Shown here: piece after piece, positions 1 through 5,688 of the stretch
Layout: each line of letters starts with the position of its first letter
Position numbering within the stretch: position 1 is the first letter of the stretch
Assembly (NCBI GenBank): GCA_947505565.1
Contig: CANNLB010000229.1
Coordinates: 1-5,688 of the forward strand
DNA from: Acidobacteriota bacterium
GTDB taxonomy: Bacteria > Acidobacteriota > Terriglobia > Bryobacterales > Bryobacteraceae
Reading direction: 5' to 3'
DNA: 5,688 nucleotides
Notes under the pieces: model-generated
Databases searched by the model: none
What the model saw: only the letters and a program-made list of their open reading frames with translations
What the model was told of the DNA's origin: nothing
Made by a program: the position numbers and the translations under genes

Positions 1-1100
1 CCAATGCCAGCCTGCGCACCGGCCAACGGGTCGCTCTGCGCGCCGATGACCTTACAGTGGCGACGGTTCTGAAAGGCCCGGAGTGGAAGCACGGCTACGA
101 TGAGAACTACGGATACTCGACTGGCATCTTCGGCAAATGGGGATTGGGAGAACCCGGAACGGCAGGCCTGCCAAACGACCACGGCTTTGACGAGTGGTTC
201 GGGTTTCTCAACCAGCAGCACGCCCACTATCACTATCCGGACTACCTTTGGCGGAACCGATCGAAGGAGCCACTCAAGGGTAATTTCGGCGGGCAGAAAC
301 GGGAATACGCCTCCGATCTATTCATCCGCGAAGCACTGTACTTTATCGACCGGCACCGCTACGAGCCCTTCTTCCTTTACTTCACCCCGACAATCCCGCA
401 CGCTCAATTCGATGCCCCTAGTTTGGGTGGTTACGCCAACGAGGCTTGGCCGGAGGAGGCACGGCATTACGCTGCGATGGTGACGCGGATGGACTCTTAC
501 GTTGGAAGCATCATGGCTCGCCTGGAAGATACCGGACTGGCTGCCAATACGGTGGTGTTCTTCTGTAGTGATAACGGTGGAACTTTTGACGGGCCTTTCG
601 GCACGATGGGCCCGTTGCGAGGGAAGAAAGGCAGCAACTACGAAGGCGGCCTCCGCATTCCGATGATCGTTCGCTGGCCCGGCCAAGTCGCTGCGGGCGC
701 GGTCAGTGACTTCCCCTGGTCCTTCGCCGACGTGCTGCCGACGCTGGCCGATCTGGCCGGTGCGCGAGGCATCCCTCGTCAGGTCGATGGCATCTCGGTG
801 GCCCCGATGCTTCTGGGACGCAAGCAAAACGCGGAACGGCCGATCTATTGGGAGTCCCATGACGGCGGGGGCTTTCAGCAGGCCGTTCGCCTTGGTCCTT
901 GGAAGGCGCTGCGCAGCGGGTTGGAGGGGGCCGTCGAGCTCTACGATCTCTCCGTCGATCCTGGGGAAAAGGCGAACGTCGCAGCTACCCAGCCGGCCGT
1001 AGTTCGCCGGATTGAGGAATTTTTGACGAGTGCTCGAATGGATGCGCCCGAGTATCCTGTTCGTGGACGCCGCCGGGTTTCGCTGTCGCCACGTCCGTGA
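1..1100 (+). CDS. Sulfatase (arylsulfatase A-like, alkaline phosphatase superfamily), 5' partial
   Basis: Hydrolyses a sulfate ester; the substrate cannot be told, though exported polysaccharide sulfatases are common in this kind of genome. The frame is open from base 3 (365 residues seen). The GTG at 57 is not the true start, because family-like sequence (NASLRTGQRVALRADDLTVA) runs through it. The formylglycine motif CxPSR and the first metal-binding Asp pair lie before the window. Visible motifs: GKWGLG at 132-149 (sulfate-binding Lys at 135-137); PH at 396-401 (substrate-contact His); SDNGG at 567-581 (metal-binding Asp and Asn); GKKGSNYEGGLR at 621-656 (second sulfate-contact Lys at 627-629). 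The C-terminal part, with ELYDLSVDPGEKANVA near 936-983, is the usual sulfatase subdomain. In arylsulfatase A the first motif is GKWHLG; the His is Gly here, as in a recognisable bacterial subgroup. About 10 extra residues seem to lie before GKWGLG. The gene is convergent with the DUF1552 gene. The family call is firm and the substrate unknown. Confidence 0.94.
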   Translation, partial: NASLRTGQRVALRADDLTVATVLKGPEWKHGYDENYGYSTGIFGKWGLGEPGTAGLPNDHGFDEWFGFLNQQHAHYHYPDYLWRNRSKEPLKGNFGGQKREYASDLFIREALYFIDRHRYEPFFLYFTPTIPHAQFDAPSLGGYANEAWPEEARHYAAMVTRMDSYVGSIMARLEDTGLAANTVVFFCSDNGGTFDGPFGTMGPLRGKKGSNYEGGLRIPMIVRWPGQVAAGAVSDFPWSFADVLPTLADLAGARGIPRQVDGISVAPMLLGRKQNAERPIYWESHDGGGFQQAVRLGPWKALRSGLEGAVELYDLSVDPGEKANVAATQPAVVRRIEEFLTSARMDAPEYPVRGRRRVSLSPRP

Positions 1101-1117
1101 TTCTGGATTCGAGCGGT

Positions 1118-2449
1118 TCAGAAGCCGGCGAGCCGCGTCTCGGCGTCGCCGAACTCCTTGAGATTTAGGCCCATGCGGTCCATAATCCCCAAGTACAAGC
1201 TGCAGAGTTTTCGGTTGTCGTCTCCGGCTTCGAAATAGTTGAGCGCTCTGCCGGTTTTCAACTTGCCACCGAGGCCGCCAATGGTAACGACGGGCACCTT
1301 TTTATTGTCGTGCTTGGTTCCGGACCACATGTTCGAAAGAAACAGCAGGCAGCTGTTGTCCAGTACGGTGCTCTCCCCTTCCGGCATCGCGTCGAGCCGT
1401 TGCGCCAGATAGGCCAATTGGCTCACCTGGAAATGCACGATCTTCTGATAGTCATCCTCGGTGTCGTAGTGGGAAGCGCCGTGATGCTGTTTGCTGACGC
1501 CGAGAAACGGATAGTAGAGCGCGGACAAGTCGCGGGCCAACAGCAGCGAGGCCACGCGGGTCTTGTCGGTTTGAAACCCGAGAGCGACGATGTCGCACAT
1601 CAGGCGAATGTGATCGCGAATATCTTCCGGCAAACCATCCTGCGGGCGCTTCATAGCGAACAGCGGGCGCCCCGAGTCGCGGGCCCGGTCTTCGGCCTTG
1701 CTCTTGTCTGCCCGCATCCGCTCAATGCTACGTTCCACATCGCGGACGCTCGCCAGATACTCGTCCAGCTTAATCTTATCGGTGGAACTGATTTGGCTGC
1801 TGAGTGTTAAGGCATGCCCCTTGACGCGGTCTAATACGCTCGTGTTGCGCAGCCTGCCGCCGTTCTCGAAGAGGCTGTCGAAAGCCAGCGAGGGATACAT
1901 CTCGTTGGGGACCGGCGAATCGCTGTTCTGCCAGGAAATATGTGAGCTATAGGCGTTCGAGAAATTGGTTTCGTGGAACCCGGTCATGGCCCGCTCACAG
2001 GCCAATACCATGCTGGGTTGCGGTGTCTGTTGCCCGATCTGGTTGGCTAATACCTGGTCTATTGTGATGCCGCCGTGGATAATCGAACCTTTGCGGATCG
2101 GCACGCCAGAGAGTAGGTTGCCGGTCATCGCCGGATGAATCCCTTGCCCGGTGGCCGCCTTGTTGAACAGGCCGTCGATGACGTTAATCTTAGTTTTTAT
2201 CGGTTCAAGCGGTGCCAGCGATTCGCCCAGTTTCAACTCTGTGCCTGCCCCCTTGGCCCACCAACGGCCAGGGCTGATGCCCGTGCCCATGAACAGAACG
2301 GCGAAGCGTTGGGGCTGCGCGGGGAGCGTCGCCGCCGCGGCGGAAAAGAGGCCGAAACCCGATAGTGATTCGAGCCACGGGAGGGTCATGGTCACGCCAG
2401 CGCCACGGAGAAGTGTCCGGCGGGATATGCGGTCTCGAAGCGGATTCAT
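1118..2449 (-). CDS. DUF1552 (HXXSHH family) exported protein with twin-arginine leader
   Basis: The role is unknown. DUF1552 proteins are exported and usually encoded beside DUF1592-type cytochromes in Planctomycetes, Verrucomicrobia and Acidobacteria. The codons GTG-ATG-ATG at 2455-2447 give three starts. I chose the ATG at 2449 (443 residues) because the Shine-Dalgarno GAGAGG at 2460-2455 leaves a 5-base spacer; the other starts overlap or almost touch it. The N-terminus carries SRRTLLRGAG (residues 9-18), a Tat-type twin-arginine motif, then a hydrophobic stretch ending in an Ala-rich cleavage region near residues 36-45. The family's HxxSHH motif appears at 323-328 (nt 1466-1483) as H-G-A-S-H-Y, so the last His is Tyr. 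The C-terminal part is Gly-rich (VTIGGLGGKLKTGR) followed by LGIMDRMG, as expected. The length is typical. The gene overlaps the upstream DUF1592 gene and lies 17 bp from the convergent sulfatase stop. The family call is firm; an enzymatic role would be speculation. Confidence 0.93.
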   Translation of the reverse strand: MNPLRDRISRRTLLRGAGVTMTLPWLESLSGFGLFSAAAATLPAQPQRFAVLFMGTGISPGRWWAKGAGTELKLGESLAPLEPIKTKINVIDGLFNKAATGQGIHPAMTGNLLSGVPIRKGSIIHGGITIDQVLANQIGQQTPQPSMVLACERAMTGFHETNFSNAYSSHISWQNSDSPVPNEMYPSLAFDSLFENGGRLRNTSVLDRVKGHALTLSSQISSTDKIKLDEYLASVRDVERSIERMRADKSKAEDRARDSGRPLFAMKRPQDGLPEDIRDHIRLMCDIVALGFQTDKTRVASLLLARDLSALYYPFLGVSKQHHGASHYDTEDDYQKIVHFQVSQLAYLAQRLDAMPEGESTVLDNSCLLFLSNMWSGTKHDNKKVPVVTIGGLGGKLKTGRALNYFEAGDDNRKLCSLYLGIMDRMGLNLKEFGDAETRLAGF

Positions 2450-2451
2450 CA

Positions 2452-5400
2452 TCACCTCTCGCTGGCCGTCAGTGGGTCGCGGCCGCGCTTATGGAGAAAC
2501 TGTCGACTTGTCACGATCCGTTCCAACACCGTATCAAAACGGAAGCCGTCGGCGGGAAGTTGGTCGCTGATCTGCTGAACCAGGACCTCATCGGAGAGCG
2601 CTACGCTGCGCCCTAATGCATAGGCTAAAAGACGGCGGGAGAACCCGCGCACGAAATCGGTCTCCCGATGGTCGTGAATGTATTTACGAATTCCTTGCAG
2701 GCCTTCGCCTTCGGCACCTTTCGGGAAGGAGGCGCGAGCATCGACGGCGCGTCCGCCGAGGTCGTGGGTCCGGAGTCGGCCTACGGGATCGAACCCTTCG
2801 AACGCCAATCCGAACGAGTCGAACCGGGCATGGCAGGCGGCGCAACTCGGGTTGGCCCGATGTCGCTCCAGCATTTGGCGTAACGGCAGGTCCATCTTGG
2901 CTTCATCGGCCGGCAATTCGGGGACCAGCGGCGGCGGTGGAGGGATTTGGTCGCCGAGTATGTTCTTGGCTATCCAATAGCCGCGCTTGACCGGACTGGT
3001 TCGCAGGCCCGGCGCGTTCTTGGTCAAAAACGCGGCCATGGGTAAGAGGCCGCCTCGGCCGTAGCGGTCGGCGTCGGTTACCTTGATCCAAGCCCGCTCA
3101 TCGCCCGCTACGGATGGCATTCCGTAGTGGCGGGCCAGGATAGGATTCACGAGCGTATCCCGGGCGTACAGCAGGTCGAGGATCGAACGGTTGCGGCGAA
3201 ATACGTCCAGCAGGAAGCGAATTGGCTCTTCGAACATCGCCTCTCGCAAGGCGTCGGTAAAGGAGGGGAAACGGGCGCGGTCCACCGTACCGATCTGGTC
3301 GAAGTCGCGAACCTCCAGCCAGTTCGCGCCGAATTCTACCGCGAGCGCCCGGCTGCGCGGGTCCTGCAGCATCCGTCGGGCCTGGGCTTGGATGGTTTCT
3401 GGTTGGTGTAGGTCGCCCGCGGCGGCGTGGCGTATTAGCTCTTCGTCGGGCATGCTTGACCAGAGAAAATAGCTGAGCCGGCTGGCCAAATCGAAAGCGG
3501 TAAGCGGCTGAACTCCGGAGCCTGTGCCCACCAAGTCGATGCGATATGAGAACTTCGGCGACATCAGGATCAGGACGATCGACTCGCGGATCGCGCCTTC
3601 ATGATCGAGGGCATAGCGCTCTTTGACATCGCGGTAGAAAGATTGTAGGTCGGCGCGATCCGTCGCCGTCAACGGCCGTCGATAGGCGCGGGCGGCGAAA
3701 TCGAATAGCGATTGCAGGTGACTCGGCTCCGCGTCGCGGCGGGCCTGTTGGACCCAACGAATGCTCGCGTCGGCCCGGTCGAAGAAGTTTCGAATCGCCT
3801 GGATCGCGACGTCGCTGCCGCCCTTGGCGAACTGCAAGTAGTCGGCTTCGAGGCTCCGAACCTTTGAAGCCGAGATGATCTTTTCCACTTCAAGATCGCC
3901 GACTTCGGGCTCGCCATCTTTGAAGTCGTCCCGCGTTCCGCGGGTCCCGAGCTTGGCAAATTCGACGTAGGTGCGGATGTTGATGGAAGCGACGAAGTCC
4001 ATCTCCCGCCACATTGCGTCCAGTGTCGCTTGCTGCTGGTCGTCGAGGAGGAGCTCAAACAGCGGCTGATCGTCGCGGAAGTAGCCCATGACATTGTGGA
4101 AGCCGGCACTCAGATAGCGGCCTTCATCTTTGCCGGTCACGAAGTAGTTTCGGCCGCGCGACTCCTTGTAGAAAATGTCGGGGAAGACGCTGCAAAATCG
4201 GCCCCACGCCGTTTCATAACGGGTGCGTTGACCGGCCGGGACGAAGAGGTCGGGATCATTGGGCGGGTTTTCCACGAGGAGCGTCTTGCCCGGGCCGAAC
4301 GCATTTGCCCATTCGGGCTCTACCACGTTGGCCTGACTAAACGGCGGCTCACCGGCGACCTGCAGTTGGCGGGGGTCAAACGTGCGGCGATGGGTTGCGT
4401 ACTGCGTGTTCTTCCAGATCAGGAGCGGCTGCCAAGCCGTGCCGATGGCACCCGCGGTGATGTTGATAAACCGCGGTTCTACCTTCTTCCGCACCTGCGT
4501 GATGTAGGCTCGCATCTGTTCGCAGCCGGCCTTCGGCACGTCCGGCTGATTCGGCCGCGGCGCGGGCAGGGCTCGCCACAGGGCCTGGAGTTTCACCAGC
4601 GGGCCAACCTCTTCGGCCGTCTCGAGGGTTCGCCAGACCGTCTCCAGATACTTGGCGCTGACGCCGTTTTGCCGCGCCAAATCGGCGAGGGTGGCACGGG
4701 GATGCCCTAGCGCCGCCCGGTGCCGGAAGCGCCAGGCGGTCTGAAAGTAATTGACGTAGTCGGTGTTCTGCCGGTGATAGAAAGCGATGATCTGATGCAC
4801 GGCGAACTTGTCGCGATCGCTTTCCGCCAGCATCGGATGCGGGGCAAAAGCAAACCCCTTCTCCTTCAAATAAACGTGGGAGGCCACTTCCCGGGCCGCT
4901 TCCAGATACTTGTTCAGGAGGGTGGGAGACATGCTGAGTGTTTCGCCGGAGTTGTCGAAGCCGGCGGTGTTGGCCGGGTCGACGGGGAAGTTGCGGGTTG
5001 GACGGATGTCGACGCCGGTCAGATCGCGGACCGTATAGTTGTACTCGGCATTGCTCAGGCGTCGCGCGAGCACGACCCCGGGGTCCCCGGCGTTGCGGCG
5101 CGTGTCATATTCGCGGGCCGCGTGGAACCAATCGAGGGCCGCGCGCCGCTGCTGCGGCATGGGATGGCGGGCTCCTTTCGGCGGCATTTCCTCAGCTTCG
5201 AGGCGCTCCAAAATCTGGCTCGCGCGGTGCCCGTCTTGCAATAAGCCAGCCATGGTCGTGAACCGGCTCAGGTCTAACTGCGCCGCAGGCTCCCGCTGGC
5301 CGTGGCAGCTGAGGCAATAGTTTTCGAGGAACGGTCGGACGGTGCGGGTGAACCTACGATCCAGTTCGGCTCGCGTCTCCCCTTGTCCGAACGCGGCGCT

Positions 5401-5481
5401 GAGAGCCGCAGTGGCCGCCAGAATACACATACGGGCGGCCCCTCCGGCCGGATTCCTGCGCGCTTGCCTTATTCGCTCCAC
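2452..5481 (-). CDS. DUF1592-family exported c-type cytochrome-like protein (PSCyt1-DUF1587-DUF1595-DUF1592-DUF1588-DUF1585)
   Basis: Predicted exported multidomain protein of unknown reaction; two CxxCH motifs suggest covalent c-type haem and electron transfer. Domains, counted from the GTG at 5481 (1009 residues): Arg-rich N-region and hydrophobic segment (18-32, MCILAATAALSAAFG), likely a Sec signal; PSCyt1-like domain (about 45-115) with CLSCH at 56-60 (nt 5302-5316); DUF1587 (139-203, starting LARRLSNAEYNYTVRDLTG); a 370-residue central region without a named domain; DUF1595 (about 588-649); DUF1592 (about 659-788); DUF1588 (about 807-905) with a PPPPP linker at 847-851 and CAACH at 880-884 (nt 2830-2844); DUF1585 (about 928-1000). 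It is longer than many relatives because of the central region. An in-frame TAA sits 6 bases before the GTG. The alternative start is the ATG at 5430 (992 residues), which has a GGAGGGG sequence 8 bases upstream and fits the predicted promoter better, but it would remove the charged N-region. The gene leads the operon with DUF1552. The family is certain and the start uncertain. Confidence 0.95.
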   Translation of the reverse strand: MERIRQARRNPAGGAARMCILAATAALSAAFGQGETRAELDRRFTRTVRPFLENYCLSCHGQREPAAQLDLSRFTTMAGLLQDGHRASQILERLEAEEMPPKGARHPMPQQRRAALDWFHAAREYDTRRNAGDPGVVLARRLSNAEYNYTVRDLTGVDIRPTRNFPVDPANTAGFDNSGETLSMSPTLLNKYLEAAREVASHVYLKEKGFAFAPHPMLAESDRDKFAVHQIIAFYHRQNTDYVNYFQTAWRFRHRAALGHPRATLADLARQNGVSAKYLETVWRTLETAEEVGPLVKLQALWRALPAPRPNQPDVPKAGCEQMRAYITQVRKKVEPRFINITAGAIGTAWQPLLIWKNTQYATHRRTFDPRQLQVAGEPPFSQANVVEPEWANAFGPGKTLLVENPPNDPDLFVPAGQRTRYETAWGRFCSVFPDIFYKESRGRNYFVTGKDEGRYLSAGFHNVMGYFRDDQPLFELLLDDQQQATLDAMWREMDFVASINIRTYVEFAKLGTRGTRDDFKDGEPEVGDLEVEKIISASKVRSLEADYLQFAKGGSDVAIQAIRNFFDRADASIRWVQQARRDAEPSHLQSLFDFAARAYRRPLTATDRADLQSFYRDVKERYALDHEGAIRESIVLILMSPKFSYRIDLVGTGSGVQPLTAFDLASRLSYFLWSSMPDEELIRHAAAGDLHQPETIQAQARRMLQDPRSRALAVEFGANWLEVRDFDQIGTVDRARFPSFTDALREAMFEEPIRFLLDVFRRNRSILDLLYARDTLVNPILARHYGMPSVAGDERAWIKVTDADRYGRGGLLPMAAFLTKNAPGLRTSPVKRGYWIAKNILGDQIPPPPPLVPELPADEAKMDLPLRQMLERHRANPSCAACHARFDSFGLAFEGFDPVGRLRTHDLGGRAVDARASFPKGAEGEGLQGIRKYIHDHRETDFVRGFSRRLLAYALGRSVALSDEVLVQQISDQLPADGFRFDTVLERIVTSRQFLHKRGRDPLTASER
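2455..2460 (-). promoter_or_regulatory. Shine-Dalgarno GAGAGG for the DUF1552 gene, inside the end of the DUF1592 gene
   Basis: The minus strand reads GAGAGGTGATGATGAAT from 2460. GAGGTGAT matches the complement of the 16S rRNA tail well. The spacer to the ATG at 2449 is 5 bases, against 2 for the ATG at 2452; the GTG at 2455 overlaps the site itself. The DUF1592 stop TGA occupies 2454-2452, so ribosomes finishing that gene stop on the next start region, which suggests translational coupling. Confidence 0.65.
5439..5445 (-). promoter_or_regulatory. Possible Shine-Dalgarno GGAGGGG for an alternative DUF1592-gene start at 5430
   Basis: GGAGGGG on the minus strand ends 8 bases before the in-frame ATG at 5430-5428. 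No comparable purine-rich sequence precedes the GTG at 5481. Together with the promoter position this supports the later start. Against it, the shorter protein would begin MCILAATAAL with no basic residues ahead of the hydrophobic segment, and such a G-rich stretch can occur by chance in this GC-rich DNA. Confidence 0.4.
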
Positions 5482-5486
5482 GCTAG

Positions 5487-5515
5487 ATTATGGGCCGCTG
5501 CCGCGGGGGTGTCAA
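5487..5515 (-). promoter_or_regulatory. Predicted sigma70-type promoter for the DUF1592-DUF1552 operon
   Basis: On the minus strand there is a perfect -35 hexamer TTGACA (5515-5510), a spacer of exactly 17 bases, and the -10 hexamer CATAAT (5492-5487; 5 of 6 match TATAAT). The spacing is optimal for the housekeeping sigma factor. It lies in the intergenic gap just ahead of the DUF1592 gene, and the surrounding sequence is GC-rich, which makes a chance match less likely. The expected transcription start is about 5481-5479, at the GTG codon itself. That implies either a leaderless message or translation from the ATG at 5430. No experimental support is available. Confidence 0.6.
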
Positions 5516-5520
5516 TCCTA

Positions 5521-5580
5521 ACCGGGCCTAACCGGGCCTAACCGGGCCTAACCGGGCCTAACCGGGCCTAATCGGGCCAA
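5521..5580. repeat. 10-bp tandem repeat array, (accgggccta)x5 plus one degenerate copy
   Basis: Five identical head-to-tail copies of accgggccta fill 5521-5570. A sixth copy at 5571-5580 (atcgggccaa) matches at 8 of 10 positions, and the four bases before the array (ccta, 5517-5520) match the end of a unit. The array starts 5 bp past the comM-like stop codon and ends 5 bp before the predicted -35 box of the DUF1592 promoter, so it fills the upstream promoter zone. Each unit contains the 4-bp palindromes ccgg and ggcc, so neighbouring copies could pair weakly. The 10-bp period is close to one turn of DNA. Its role is unknown: an operator array, an effect on comM transcript ends, or a neutral slippage product. 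Confidence 0.97.
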
Positions 5581-5585
5581 TTCCA

Positions 5586-5688
5586 CTAAGTCTGATCCAG
5601 GCTCCGAGACTGCACTGCTTCGACCAGATGCTTGGCCGATACGGTGTCTTGGCCGTCCAGATCCGCGATGGTCCAGCCCAGCTTAAAA
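5586..5688 (-). CDS. comM: ComM/YifB-type Mg-chelatase-like AAA ATPase, C-terminal end only
   Basis: Reading leftwards from the window edge, 33 codons stay open and then reach TAG at 5588-5586. The peptide includes WTIADLDGQDTVSAKHLVEA and ends QSRSLDQT. This resembles the conserved end of the Mg-chelatase C-terminal domain of ComM/YifB proteins, whose usual form is close to ARTIADLEG...H..EAIQYRSLDR. ComM is a cytoplasmic hexameric AAA+ helicase that promotes branch migration during integration of DNA taken up in transformation; many bacteria carry it without known competence. The usual length is about 500 residues, so nearly all of the gene, including its Walker motifs, is outside the window. 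It points the same way as the DUF1592 gene, 104 bp upstream of it, but a separate promoter lies between them. The call rests on one short motif, so other Mg-chelatase-like ATPases are possible. Confidence 0.75.
   Translation of the reverse strand, partial: FKLGWTIADLDGQDTVSAKHLVEAVQSRSLDQT

Noticed and set aside
57..59. GTG as the sulfatase start codon
   Set aside because: The frame continues upstream to base 3 with sequence typical of the region just after the CxPSR motif, so the gene begins before the window.
318..860. 180-codon minus-strand open frame
   Set aside because: Antisense to the sulfatase catalytic motifs; its translation has no recognisable features.
1125..1145. Possible terminator hairpin at the end of the DUF1552 gene
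   Set aside because: Only a 4-bp cgag/ctcg stem is available, it lies inside the coding region, and no T-run follows.
4030..4710. 226-codon plus-strand open frame
   Set aside because: It lies wholly antisense to the DUF1592 gene, shows no recognisable family sequence, and is explained by the base composition of the real gene on the other strand.
4720..5244. 174-codon plus-strand open frame
   Set aside because: Antisense to the N-terminal PSCyt1/DUF1587 part of the DUF1592 gene, which carries clear conserved motifs; no independent evidence of coding.
5521..5580. CRISPR array
   Set aside because: The 10-bp units are contiguous with no spacers, so it is a simple tandem repeat.

Overview
The window looks like bacterial chromosome of moderately high GC. 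It probably comes from the Planctomycetes/Verrucomicrobia group or a Bryobacter/Solibacter-type Acidobacterium. The main reason is the pairing of a large exported cytochrome-type protein (PSCyt1-DUF1587-DUF1595-DUF1592-DUF1588-DUF1585) with a Tat-type DUF1552 protein next to a sulfatase. That combination is known mostly from those phyla. The phylum call is inferred from family knowledge and was not tested.

Layout, left to right. (1) Positions 1-1100, plus strand: the C-terminal three quarters or so of a type I sulfatase whose N-terminus, with the catalytic CxPSR motif, lies before the window. (2) After a 17-bp convergent gap, positions 1118-2449, minus strand: a DUF1552 (HXXSHH family) protein with a twin-arginine leader. 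(3) Overlapping its start, 2452-5481, minus strand: the roughly 1000-residue DUF1592-family protein with two CxxCH haem-binding motifs. (4) Positions 5482-5585: a 104-bp intergenic segment holding a near-consensus sigma70-type promoter and, directly upstream of it, an array of five perfect 10-bp tandem repeats plus one degenerate copy. (5) Positions 5586-5688, minus strand: the last 33 codons of a ComM/YifB-type AAA ATPase.

The DUF1592 and DUF1552 genes form a two-gene operon. Transcription probably starts at about 5480 and runs leftwards, and a stop/start overlap with a Shine-Dalgarno sequence inside the end of the first gene suggests translational coupling. Both products are predicted to be exported, one as a c-type cytochrome and the other through Tat, so they may act together in the periplasm. 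Their biochemical activity is not known from the sequence. The convergent sulfatase points to desulfation of sulfated polysaccharides or other sulfate esters, but a functional link to the operon is only inferred from proximity.

I saw no RNA gene, insertion sequence, CRISPR array or clear rho-independent terminator. No stretch longer than 300 bp lacks a gene. The genes belong to recognisable families. The most unusual item is the 10-bp repeat array abutting the promoter, together with the ambiguous start of the DUF1592 gene.
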